Assembly: GCF_000003815.2 (NCBI RefSeq)
Contig: NC_049987.1
Span: forward strand, 9,659,503 to 9,721,502
Direction of reading: 5' to 3'
DNA: 62,000 bases
DNA from: Branchiostoma floridae
Taxonomy: Eukaryota > Chordata > Leptocardii > Amphioxiformes > Branchiostomatidae
Shown in pieces: positions 37,673-49,300 of the stretch (its first letter is position 1; every line of letters starts with the position of its first letter). A program made the position numbers and the translations under genes. The notes beneath the pieces were generated by a model that saw only the letters and a list, made by a program, of their open reading frames with translations, was not told where the DNA came from and did not search any database.

Positions 37673-39982
37673 TAAATTCGCACTGTGAAAATTGTAAATA
37701 GTTTAGGGAATACTATTCTGTCTGTATGAATAATTGATGTAATATTCCTTGTGTCAATCATGACAGAGGGAAGTCCTTGATGTTCATCTATACGGAAAAG
37801 ATTTATAGCAAAGTAGGCAGAAATGATGTGATCTTTATTTTTAGTTGTAACAACCAATAACAGTACGATAGTGGGTGCACAAGGTTACGTGTATTACTGC
37901 AAAATTTCAGCAACAAAGACAATGACTGTAAGAAAAGTGTCAAAAGTGTGCATTTGATGTAAAGCCCTCTGGCATCTAAAGAGATGCTCTTAAGAATTTT
38001 TTTATTGCTGTGTCAGAGATGATACCATTCTAAGAGATCTCCAAGTAAATTCAGTGGAAAATATCTGCCATTCAACTCCTGTTTCGAGTACAGGGAAAAC
38101 AGTGTATTTTTTTAAGGGTTTTGTTGAAAACCACAGATCCCTGCTTCTTATGTTTGCTTTCAAAAGGGCTTCAGATGGCACATAACCAAGTTTTAGAGAA
38201 AAGGCTTGTGTACATTTGTGCTAAATCTAAAGACAGCTGTGCACTTGGCAATTGAAATGTGAGTACCACAAGACTGTTGTTTGTTGTCATCTTCAACAAA
38301 TCCATTAACTGTACTTGAGTGATTGTAGATAGTCATTATCGTTGTGTGATGAACAGTTCTTATCCAAAGGACCATGTCTATAGGCTAATATTCTCAGGAA
38401 TCCTTTTGGTTGTGGTTTTATCTTTTTTTGACATAAGGTTTAAGGACCTAATATTGTGTCAACTTAACAGTTGCTACAGAAGAATGGTGGCACTTTGATG
38501 TAAATATTGAATCTACACCCTTCTGTTGTATAATGTGCTTAATGTCAAATACCAGGTTGCATAATTGTTTCTCCTTCTGATAGTAGTACTTTGCTGGCAC
38601 ATGGACGAATATACAATTTTTTAGCTTCTACCTGTGACAAGACATTTAAGGCATGGTGTCTCAGTTCTGCTTTGTTAGGAAAACTCATCTTGTGAAGTCG
38701 CTTTAGAGCTGTCTCCAGCTTTACATTTTTCCCAACCCACTTGTGTTGAAGCCCTTGTTGTTGATTTCCTCTGTTAAATCTGTCATTTTTAGCATACAAA
38801 ATGCGTTTTGATCAATTCCATGTCATGTAGTTAAAATCTTTATGACAGACCGGGTAAAATTCTCGTCCATCCCAACAAGCAAATTCCAATCCTAGGACAG
38901 AGGGATCCATGGGTCTTGGAGACAGCCCTGAATCCCTTTTCATCCTGAGAAAATCTTTCAGCAAAGCAAGGACCAGCAGAACTTTTACTCACTGCCAGGA
39001 CAGTATCTTTTCTGATAGAACTCTAACATTGTACTAAACTACGGCACTAGGACATCGTTGATAAATTCTGAGGAAGGACTGATTCAGATGACACAAATCA
39101 TGCAGCTGTACAGAAATAAGCAGGATGTACAGAAATGTGTACAATAATGTCAAAAAGTAATGATTTCAAATCAATTGGTGTATACCTAATGTGTAAAGTC
39201 AGTTGTGTCATCATATTTGTAATTGCCTTAATGGAATAAATAACCAGAAGTAATTTATACAGGATACTCCTCTTTCAAGTTCTTATTGAAAGATGATATT
39301 GTCAAATTGAATGTGTCATACATTTACATGTGCAATTACAGTTGTGGTAATGCATATATAAGCAGAAAAAATGTGCAGTTCCCAAAGAAAATGGCAATTC
39401 CCCTTCCTTTTGTTTAATATCAATCAATCAAATCAATTTAAAAAAATCAAATCAATCAGATTTGTTTGAAGTACTGATACAAGCTTTAGCATAACAATAT
39501 CTGTGTTGATGCCATTCCTGAAGACATTGTACATTTGGTGTAAGAATTTCTTACATAATGCATACTGGGCCCTTCAATGACCCATCTCCAGCTTTAGTCC
39601 AGGTTGCAGTTGTTTTTTGGCCCTGTTTGAAAAGACCTATGAAATACACTCCTTCGTCTCGTGTAGGAAGTTTAATTGTCACTCTATAGCCTGGAATATT
39701 CATTGAGCTTGCAATGAACTGACTGCTCTTTCAGAACCCCCTTCTCCCTTTGTATGCTTGAAGGAGATTTCATCACCTAGCTCCTGCATTCAATGGGTTT
39801 CCATTCAAGAAATGATGCTATGTAGCTTGAAGTATTTCTCCTTAGCAAAGCATGGTTTTAACGTTCCCATCGTATTGCCGAGTATCCGTAAGAGTGTACC
39901 ATGTCAAATGCATCACTTCATTCCTTTGAGTTTGCTTTTCGCAACTTGAAGTACAGTACTTAGTCAGAAGAACTGTTTGTGA

Positions 39983-40062
39983 ATCTCCAAGCAGATAGTT
40001 GAAGTGTGTCAAAGATAATGGTACAGTCTAAAAATTTCATCACCCAACATCTGCTTGGAGAT
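39983..40062. repeat. Foldback repeat with ATCTCCAAGCAGAT ends
   Basis: ATCTCCAAGCAGATAGTTG is complemented by CAACATCTGCTTGGAGAT. It shares the CTCCAAGCAGA core with the foldback family in the peptidase locus but has a different inner sequence. Confidence 0.65.
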
Positions 40063-40597
40063 GATTTTTTTTTGTAATGTTGTTTTTTACGACTTTTAGA
40101 AATTTTGTTTGCCATGGTATCTTAACTGCCATGTTGTCTGACTAACTTGTGCCTTTTGCCAAATTGTGTACATAGAAACCACCCTGGTCCTGTGTATAAA
40201 CCCTCATTGGCAAAAAATCATAGTTTAAAATGGGCACAATCTGTTGTGATTTGAGACAACATGTGTATGTGAACTGTTGTCAATATAAGCTGCTCAGTTG
40301 TAAAGTCCCAGTCAGAGAAAATGTAACAAAGGTATAAGTGGAAAATATCAGGAGCTTAGAAACATACTTATTCAGATATATGAGCGAGCAGACAAAGGGT
40401 TGATGTAAGCTTAAATCTTGTACATCTTGTCAATGTTACAGCACGCTCTGGACCAATAGCGACTGGCTTTTCGGAATCAGTAGTGTTGTACACATTGCTT
40501 GTTTTATACAGCTGTAGCATTAAGGTTTGTATTGTTCATGTAAATGTTGTATGCAGCATTTCTCCCTTTTTTGGTTCATTGAATGTAAATCTGTGAA

Positions 40598-40603
40598 AAT
40601 AAA
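40598..40603 (+). terminator. Distal polyadenylation signal, ZDHHC14-like gene
   Basis: AATAAA followed by a GT/T-rich stretch (ATAGGTGGTCC). A proximal AATAAA lies at 39235-39240. Confidence 0.5.
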
Positions 40604-41227
40604 CTAGAGCTTGAAGGCTTTAAAAGAATGAATAGGTGGTCCTTTTACTGAATCTCATCTCCGAGCAGATTTACCGGTAGTATGGCAGTATCAAAATTGC
40701 CGAAGCAGTGTCTAATTGTCCTGGAAATTACGTTTTTAACGAACAAGAAAAGAAACAAACGCTTTTACTCTTTGACCTAGTCAATAAACACATATCAGTA
40801 TTATGAATTTTAAATGACTGCTAATATTTCAAAGCCCTTGGTTGCTAACAGTTACATGGAATAGAAGACTTTGTAGCCTCCGTTGCTGGTTTTTATTCTA
40901 AGGTGCGGGGGTGTTGGTTCGTGATTTTCAACGTTGGCAAGGTTCTCATATGCCCGGAAAGAGAGTTTGCCGTGGAAGGGAGTTTCGCCCCCAACCCCAA
41001 AATTAAAAACCTAGTTCGAAGACTGCAATGGAGGCTAGACTTTTTGTGTTCTGGAAAAATATTAGAAATCTGTCAGAATAGTAATAGGTGGGATATTTTG
41101 CCATGTTTAATAGGTTTCTGGCTGTCTGGCCAGCTTAGAACTACCGGTTGTTTTCAGTCCACAGAAATGTACTATATACATGTAGAGTGTAACAGTGAAC
41201 TTCCAGCTCCACCAACTGACCAGTCCA

Positions 41228-41280
41228 ACGGGTTGTGTAACAAGCTGGCGGCCCGGGTTCGAATCCCGGGAGCCTGGGGA
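41228..41280 (+). repeat. Possible tRNA-derived SINE fragment (B-box only)
   Basis: CCCGGGTTCGAATCCCGGG forms a perfect T-arm with the invariant B-box GGTTCGAATCC. No matching acceptor stem, anticodon arm or clear A-box is present at tRNA spacing, so a functional tRNA is unlikely. A SINE remnant is the best guess. Confidence 0.35.
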
Positions 41281-42427
41281 CTGTTCCTACTCGAAAGTTA
41301 CAGGTGGATTAACCGCCTTCCTGACCAAGGCTTAATTCACCTTGATCAAGAGCCGCGTAATCCGCTGACCTGTATCTCGGTCTGTCTGACCTTGTCTGTC
41401 TGTGTTGTTTGTTCCCATGACAGTTCGGGAGACTGGCTTTAATCGGGGCTTCTTTAGATTTCCAGCAACAAGCAATGCCCTTGGTTATCACAGGAAAAAC
41501 TGATCATGATCTTCTGTCGCGCTTCCAAGGGTTTGGTCTGTCATCTCAAATCAATTCAGCTACTTATAAAAGTCGGAACAGCCAATAAGCTATTGAGATA
41601 TTTCCAACTCGGAGATTTGTATTTGTATGTCTTAACAGTTGTGCCAAATTTCAACTCATTCGATGAAAACAAAAATTAGCTTGCTATCTATAAAAGTTTG
41701 AAACCATTACTTTTACTCAAACTTGCATCAAGGAGGTTAAAACCTAAATAAGATAGAGGACAAATTGACTCGGAAGCTATGATAGATGAGGCTAGAAATC
41801 AGCAAACAAGTGACGGTAGGTAACATACTCCGTGACGTTTTTGGTTTCCGCTGCATCAATATATCTTATGCCGATGGTGCGGCCCGTCCCATACAGACCA
41901 AGTACTTATTTATTTTAACACTGGCACTGACCAATGCGAAATGCTAGGAAGCCAGAGTCTGACATCTGTTTAGGGATTCCTCTACCGCGACAGCTGTTAT
42001 CTACATTAGAGAACACAACCCCATATCTGCTCGGAGATAAGCTAATTACCAAATCCAAAAACATATGACCTGTTCTACAATATCAGGAATATAGGGGTGA
42101 TTTCTTAAATCATCTTATCAACGCGCAACTGCGTGCAGACGACATGTCAACTACATACGAATGTGGAAAGGAAACATATATAGACACAGATGCGAACATG
42201 CATCACATTGGACAACAACAGTACTCAGAGTCTGTCGTCGGAGGTTAGCCTCCGTCACAGAGTAACAAAAGGAAGCGCATTAGGCCTTACACTTTTTTTT
42301 TCAAGTAGATGTCAAGACTTGCGAGAGAGAATAACATGACGTTTTCTGCCTGCCTCGTTGTCCCGGCACAGGTTGGAAGGGTTGTTCAAAGTGTAGACGT
42401 TTTCCTTCCAACATCTGTTTGAAGACT

Positions 42428-42640
42428 TAACACTCGCTTTACACTAGGTTTTTCTGAGACGTCTTGGCCAAGACCGTCTCAGCCAAGACCTTTTAACACT
42501 CGCTTTACACTAGGTTTTTCTGAGACGTCTTGGCCAAGACCGTCTCAGCCAAGACCTTTAACACTCGCTTTACACTAGGTTTTTCTGAGACGTCTTGGCC
42601 AAGACCGTCTCAAGACCGTCTCAGCCAAGACGTCTCAGCC
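42428..42640. repeat. Three-copy tandem repeat, 65-66 bp unit
   Basis: TAACACTCGCTTTACACTAG starts at 42428, 42494 and 42559. Each unit contains GAGACGTCTTGGCCAAGACC, itself rich in palindromes (GACGTC, TTGGCCAA). The copies are nearly identical, so the array is young. Confidence 0.9.
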
Positions 42641-42800
42641 ACAGTGTAAAGAGCGATTTGGGGTCTCAAGACCAGATTTCCTGCTGTGCGTCTTGAGACC
42701 ACATCAGATGTGGTCTCAAGACGCTCAGCAGGGGTGTGAAGACGCACAGCAGGAGTGCCAAGACCCATTTTTTACTGTGTAAAGAGAACGGTCTTAGAAA
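42641..42800. repeat. Large perfect-armed palindrome beside the tandem array
   Basis: GTCTTGAGACCACAT (42690-42704) and ATGTGGTCTCAAGAC (42708-42722) form 15-base perfect arms around CAG, extended outward by CTGCTGTGC / GCTCAGCAG. The outer GTGTAAAGAG blocks resemble the complement of the tandem unit start (CTCGCTTTACAC). The array plus palindrome is probably one degenerate foldback element, 42428-42800. Confidence 0.7.
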
Positions 42801-43544
42801 ATTCGTCTCAGAGCCTGCTTAGGGCCAACTTTGAGCGGTATTTGTAGGTCAAAGGGTATGTATCATTGAGCCTACCAAGTGCAATCTCTACAGCATTTTG
42901 GATCTGTGTTTACTAGGAGGTTGTTTTTCATTGTAAATTTTTTTTTCTTATTTTCGACACCTTTTTTTACCTCTTTAAACAGGGACTGTTTTTTAGCGAC
43001 GCCTGATGGGCGAGCTTAATAGTATAGTGTGGAACCGTTTCGAAAGTATTCTAAAAACTGCACAGGAATGTCAGGAATGTCAAAAGTCCGCGCGTGCGTA
43101 GTTGCATCATGCCGGACTGTACCATTACCTCCACGGGTAAGCTTTCCAGTCGCAGGACACATACCGCGGTACCGATATACGTGTGCACAGCAGTGTTTTC
43201 CGTATTCGCGCAAGGCGATATTTGATTGATAGCCGTGCAAAATTGAGAAAAGCCTAGGACTTCAGACGTACCCGAATTGTAGTATGTAGTATGGTGATCA
43301 TGGAAATGTAAACATTTGAAATAGGGGGTAAACGATTGTTGAAATATGTTTCTCGAAAAATGACCTGTGAGTCGTGGAAATCACTTCCGGGTTCGTTCGT
43401 GGTTTATGTGTCCAGGAGTTTGGAGTTTGGTGGCCTTCTTCACCCTTAATATCTTTGTTTCAAAAATACAAACTGATGTGTGAAACAGGCATTGTTTGAG
43501 CTTATAACATGTGGGGGTTGTGAGATAGCGATGTGATAGTTACC

Positions 43545-44300
43545 TTCGCCAAGAAAGTTATATTTTGGGTAGCGTTTGTATGTGTGTGCCGGTTGTAGAA
43601 GACCACCATAGCTCAAGAACGCCTGGATGGATTGTATTGATATTCGGTATGTGGGTAGGTCTTGTTGAGACCTGGAAACGATAAGATTTTTGGCTTCCTA
43701 GTGGCCTGCTACGGTACTGCAGCAGAACTTCCTGGTTTGATACCTCGAGTTCTGGACATGCTGCGGCTATGAATCTTAAGTGGTTGACAGCTCTTGATGC
43801 TGTAAGTAAGTGGTATAGGTTTGGGCCCCCTAGCGGCTTATTTTGGAACTGCAGGACAGGTGACTTAGGTGTCAGACTATTAAAGGGAATAGCCAAAGAA
43901 GGGGTTGACGGATTGTTATGGTTTTTGATATGTGGATAGGTTACGTGATGGTTAATATAATTGCATATTAATTATGAAGAATTATGCAGAGTGGAAGCTA
44001 ATTTGCATAATAAATTGGGAAATTGTCTAAACATGCTCAGCTCAATTAAAGGACCATTACAACATGTGACCTTTGTAACTGAGAAAGAGAAGAATATTGA
44101 TAGATAAATACCTTATTTGCATAATTAATGAGAAAATGCTAACATATATTGCGCATGTCTGTTTGTTGGAGATGATCAAGTTATATAGTTTATGCAAATG
44201 AGGGCATTATTTGCATAATTCATGACAAACACAATCAATTCAGTAGAAAAATATTTTTATCTATCTATGTATCTATATGATATCGATACTGGCCGAAACC
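43545..44300. repeat. Dispersed lancelet-type repeat
   Basis: It begins with CTTCGCCAAGAAAGTTATAT, contains CTCAAGAACGCCTGGATGGA, and continues with several TTTGCATAATTAATGA-type blocks. It has the same plan as 57275-57925 and, in part, 25750-27030. No coding content. Confidence 0.6.
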
Positions 44301-45160
44301 CTTTTTTTAGCATATTGTTATTTAGCTAGAGTAAAATGAGGCCCTGATTTGTAAAATCGAAGCATTTACATTAGTTCACCCTTCACTCACAAGGGACCCC
44401 CTTTGACAGCAATGCTCTATGAACATCCATCGCCAGACGAATGGAATACGACTATTAAAACCCATTAACAACAACAATCTATAAAACTTATAAACATTAA
44501 AACCGTCGCTATGGCAATAATTTTAATTGCCACACTTTTTTCTGATAGTTGTTGGAGTCCACTACAATCCAACCATCTATATTTCCCCTGCATTTGTGGA
44601 AAAACTGCCTACTTATTACAGAGGAAAGTGTGTGGTTAAATGCAGAGACACAGAATAATGTCTGCAAGCCTGCTCTGCAGGGAGTCCAAGACAGCTTGTC
44701 ACAGCGTGTGTAAAGCTCTCGTTATTTACTTGAAGGCCGAATGCATCACCAAAGGAAACCGACCTGCCTCATCACTGAGACATCCCGACCAGCCTAGTAT
44801 CATATTGCATGACCCTGTCTGGCGCTAGGTACGATCGATTCCAAGAACGCCGTTGACTCATCTATCCATAGCCAATAGACGTTCGGGGATACCAGAGTAT
44901 GCCAAGGACAAGACAGGCAAGCTTCTCAGCTCCGGGACCAGCATAGCCTGGCTATTAAGAGCCAAAAATTTTTTTATACCATACAGCCCACCACCACCAA
45001 GTTTGGCCTTATCAGAACAATCAAGTGATCAGAAAACAGCGCAATTTATCAACAAAAAGCCATTGGCGAAAGCCGCCAGCCTATACCGTACAGCCTACAG
45101 GGACAGATTTGTTACACCCAGAAGGTCTGCATGGGAGGCTAGACAGAACAGCGCTGCCCT

Positions 45161-45368
45161 TACTCTCCAAGCAGAGGTTAGGCCCCGTTTCTTTTTTAAC
45201 GTTTTTTTAGTCGTTTTTATCGGGCTTTCTATTTTGTATTTCATCTTGTTGTGTAAAAACCTAACTGGATGGCGGACTTCAAGAAAAATTACAAAGTAGA
45301 GAGCCCGATAAAAACGACTAAAAAAACGTTAAAAAAACAGCCGGAGCCTAACCTCTGCTTGGAGAGTA
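45161..45368. mobile_element. Foldback MITE, TACTCTCCAAGCAGAGGTT family, 9 bp target duplication
   Basis: TACTCTCCAAGCAGAGGTTA and its exact complement end the element. CGCTGCCCT flanks both sides (45152-45160, 45369-45377). The inner arms (TAGTCGTTTTTATCGGGC) are also complementary. The 9 bp duplication suggests mobilisation by a Mutator-like transposase. Confidence 0.9.
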
Positions 45369-46239
45369 CGCTGCCCTACCAACAACGAACTTCCCCTCCG
45401 ACAGGCCGCTGCCCCTTTGTCTGCCCCCTGCATTTGAAACAGATGGTCGTGAGTCCCTGTAAGGGCTAAACAAGGGGGTTGGCAGAGTAACTTGATTATC
45501 CATGATAGTTACATAATTTCGGACGTCGCATAACTTTGGGACCAGTACCAGACAATGAGACATTCAGGGCTCATCCAGACGTTTTTGCAATGTAAAACGC
45601 AACAACTTGAACAAGACGACTCCAAGTTGGTAGAAGACATTTCTACTGCACGTCCGTAGGCAAGGGTGGTTTGCAAAAAATAATCATAGAATCATCTCTT
45701 TCTATTGACAGTAAAAATTTCTGTCCTAACGTAATGTGTTGTCCTACTAGTACCAATGGTAGACCATGGTAAATGAAGGCCCTGAAGGCTGAACCCCATA
45801 TGCTAGCCCAAAATCTCAAGGGACGCACACACGACCCAGTCTAGAATTTCTGAGCAGTGGAAGAAGGCCAATGCAAAACACTGCCTTCTTCCCATTCACA
45901 CCGGTTCGCGTATTACGCATGCAGTCTTGTTTTTCAACCTCCTTGCTTGTACCTTTGCCAACACACGGTTGAGATGGAGACATACACTGTTATGTCGTGT
46001 CGTACAGTTGAATGACGGCCAGATGGGCACCACGTCGAACGCTGCCAGATCCTGCCAGACCAAACCAACAAGACAACCGCGACCTTTCTACAAAGAGCAA
46101 TCGCAAACACGAGTCAGCTCTTCATAGTCGTCATACAACCAAACAAAAGAGCTCTTGGAAGTATTTTTACTGACAAAAGGCTGCGGTAGCGGTGTTTGTC
46201 ATCCCTCGGGAGCTTCTTTCCGCACTTTTCGGAGGCGCT

Positions 46240-46245
46240 CACGTG
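46240..46245. promoter_or_regulatory. CACGTG E-box upstream of the first peptidase gene
   Basis: The context CTCACGTGAC differs by one base from the CLEAR/TFEB motif GTCACGTGAC. It lies 81 bases before the start codon. Function is not shown. Confidence 0.3.
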
Positions 46246-46325
46246 ACCATGCTTACGTCCAAACTTCGCTGAACTATGCACAGGAAGTAGTGGGCGTTAA
46301 AAATTAGGCAGCGCTGCATCAAACC

Positions 46326-49300
46326 ATGGGGAGGCAGTTTGGAAGTCTGTGGCCGTTCTTTGCCTTGTCTGCAATATCGATACAAATAGGTAAGCCTCGT
46401 TTTTTTCTACTCAGATGCGAGGAATTCCCATGCAATGCCAAGTTGGACGATTTTGTTGGAAAGACAGACAAAACAAAATGGAGGTGTAAGACCGGCTCCG
46501 ACGCAGGGGTTGACCAGCTGATAGTGGGGGAGAGGCAGTAAAGGTTGGTAAGTAACGGTTCCTTGGAATGGCGTAATGATGATTCTGTGCTGGTTGTGTT
46601 TATAGTTATGAAGCGGACGCAGACGCTGCAACTCGCACAACAGAAATTCAGTGGTCGCCTCTAAGACCTCCTCGACCACGTCAGAAACTTCTCAACACAA
46701 TCAGTAGATCGGTATCATCTTGCATGTGGTCTGTCGATCCATGTTACTTTCTTCAAAACAAATATCTTGATAATCTTCTTGTTTTATGATAAACGATGCT
46801 ATATTGTATTCAAATAAACTGATAAACAAACACATAATAATGCAAGATGTCGGCGTGTCCCCCTCCCCGTGATATCACCATCAGTCTGTCCATGAAATTG
46901 AGGCTCGGGGTCATTTGTCACGGCCTCTGGTGCCCCGTGTTGAAAGCTGGATGGATCCAGCTGCGTTGACAGATTTCTCGCACATGAACGGCAAAACTTT
47001 TCACTCTGTCTTTTCACGTACTCTTGCTGTTGCAAATAGGTAAAGGTCAGTTGGCGGTAATTGTGTAGTTTGCGGTTCCGAGCGTTGTATTTTGAGGCCG
47101 ATAGCCCGGTTGCGCGTCGGTCGACGTTTTAGGTATCCGATGTCACGGTCACCTCTCGCTCGTTATTTTACGTTGCAACGTCGCTGTTTGAAAACTTGGC
47201 AGTACCACATATTGAATACGAAGGGAAGTCTATAGATAGTACATACATTTTTTTCGGCATAGTTAGCAGCTCATTTTGCATGGATCACTCAATTGGTATA
47301 ATGAACGGAGTCCCCTGTTTTGTATCCCATCAAATCAACGGTTGCTGCATGCTTTTGCAATTTGCATCATTCATTTTGGATACGGAAGGTGCTCGGTAGA
47401 GAGTGGAGTATTACGCATTTCTACTCGTATTACACGTCTTCTGAGATAACCACACCTTTTCACTGTCTAGTTTTTCAATGAACATGAGTTGGTTGAAATT
47501 GGAGATATCGCCAAATAGGCGGAATGATATGCCAGTCGACCAGAGGATTAGAGTTTGCAACCTTGGGCCAAGGACATTATATGGGATGTCCTTGCTTGCA
47601 CTTACGGCTGCCAACAATAAGCCATAGATCTATTTCGCCTTTTTTTTGCCAATTTCAACTTTTTTCCCACCAAAATACGTTGGCAAGACACTGCAGCGAG
47701 ACAGAGTGGATTTCCCTTCCAGCACGGTACTTGGAGACAAGCCAATGTGCTAATCAGACAGCAGACCCCCGTCACGAGACATCCGGCCCGCCCTCCTGCA
47801 TCTCCGGACAGCTACTGCTACTGTTGTAGTAAACAACTTCTCTCCAAACAGACATGACAGAGGTTGATGGGGAAATCGTGACCTTTCTCTGCTTTCTGTA
47901 TATGCTGGTTTTTGATAGAAATGACGACATATAAGGAAAAGGTCATGATTTTCCCCGCACAGATATACGCACATGATTTTCCCCATCACCAACCTCTGAT
48001 CGGAGTAGTAAACAACCTGTCTGTTCCAGAAATCCCCCTCTTGTCTTTTTCTTCGAGTTTTTCTCCTAAATGTGTTTGTCGTGTCTGAATAATGCCTAAT
48101 GGTTCTGATACGCTATGTAAACGGTTACTATAGGCTTAAAATTGTACTTTCCAAGCAGAGGTTGGTGGGGAAGATGGGGAAGATTATATGTCATATCGGC
48201 GTAGTTTTGGTGGGGCCGGCGGAAAGAAACGGGGTATGATATGATAAGGAAATCACAATCTTCCCCACCAACCTCTGCTTCAATTGAAAAGTAATTAATA
48301 ATCGTTCGTAGGTTCATAGGTGGCAATGTGGAAGTTGGAAGGTTGGAACCCATCAGAACTCAGCAGGTACTCGACCAACAGTGATCTTTGTCAGCTGAAA
48401 GGAGACACGTCATATTCGTCTGCAAAAGCTCCTTTGATATTGACATTTTGTGGTGGTCTTTCGACATTGAAACTAAAACGCCTCTCCATAGTTGGTGTTG
48501 TCCACGCCGATATCCCGGAAGTGTCTGCGAACGCTCTGAGGGACTCTCTGGAAGGACCTTTCGGAGTCAACAGGCACCACCTAGCCAACCCCTCAGGAAA
48601 GGCAGCGGCGAGGACACACATCATTGATGTCTTTCAGGAGTACGGTTTGGACGTCACGGTTCAGAACTTCACTGGGCCGGGAGGAAATAGGGATGTGAGT
48701 ATGCCATACAAAGAGTACAAGAAAGAGGTTGAATCGTTACACATTTTATGTATTACTATTACTAATCGATTATATAATTGTGTCGAATGAATAAATTATT
48801 GTACTTGATATGTTATTCAATGTATTTTGTATTGCTCTCCCAAGGCCACGGCTAGTTGGGCGACCTTGGCTGCCTGTATTGCTAGCCAAACGAATGAATG
48901 AAAAATGGAAGAATGGATGAATGAACGAATGATTGAATGGGTAAATGAATGAATGAATGACTTTTTAATTCTACATCAAGAATTTTGATTCAGTGGCTGA
49001 AATGTAACATTTATACTAAAAAAACACCCATTGTGGTTCTCTTTCAGATCAGTGTCCACGGAATTAAGCATTGAAAAGTATACTAGTAGTCCGGCTAGAA
49101 GAAAGGACGAAGGCGTCGTGTTGATAAAAATGATTTTACATAATTGCAGGAAAGTGGCACCAACATTATCGGCGTGAAGCGCGGGAAACTGAACGGAACT
49201 TCAGACGACAAGATCGTGGCTGTGGGGGCCCATTACGACACCGCGTCCAGCTCTCCAGGTGATACAACCAGTGCTTAGGTCATGAACGTCACAGGTGTAA

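Larger units (their letters stand above)
37673..40620 (+). other. 3' UTR of the ZDHHC14-like gene
   Basis: No open frame with support follows the TGA at 37670-37672. AATAAA signals occur at 39235-39240 and 40598-40603, consistent with short and long forms. Two Pumilio-type TGTAAATA elements lie at 37693-37700 and 38499-38506. The distal part holds a foldback repeat (39983-40062). Confidence 0.55.
40621..46325. other. Intergenic stretch without supported genes
   Basis: Between the ZDHHC14-like 3' UTR and the first peptidase gene I see only repeats: an inverted repeat pair (40656 and 42030), a tRNA-like B-box (41228-41280), a tandem array and palindrome (42428-42800), a dispersed repeat (43545-44300) and a foldback element (45161-45368). 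Open frames up to 179 codons occur but have no recognisable domain, no consistent exon context, and overlap repeats. Confidence 0.6.

Noticed and set aside
41228-41280. Functional tRNA gene
   Set aside because: Only the T-arm/B-box is present. I could not pair an acceptor stem or find an anticodon arm at the right spacing.
40903-41442. 179-codon open frame
   Set aside because: No recognisable domain, no matching exons around it, and it lies inside the inverted-repeat bracketed region with a B-box block.
42428-42640. CRISPR-like array
   Set aside because: Three adjacent 65-66 bp units with no unique spacers, in a eukaryotic intergenic region; a tandem repeat.
44853-45299. 148-codon open frame
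   Set aside because: Its 3' half is the left arm and loop of the foldback element 45161-45368, and the rest has no recognisable similarity.
47196-47399. Possible extra exon of peptidase copy 1
   Set aside because: A 67-codon frame in intron 1 with no fitting splice phase and no counterpart in copy 2.
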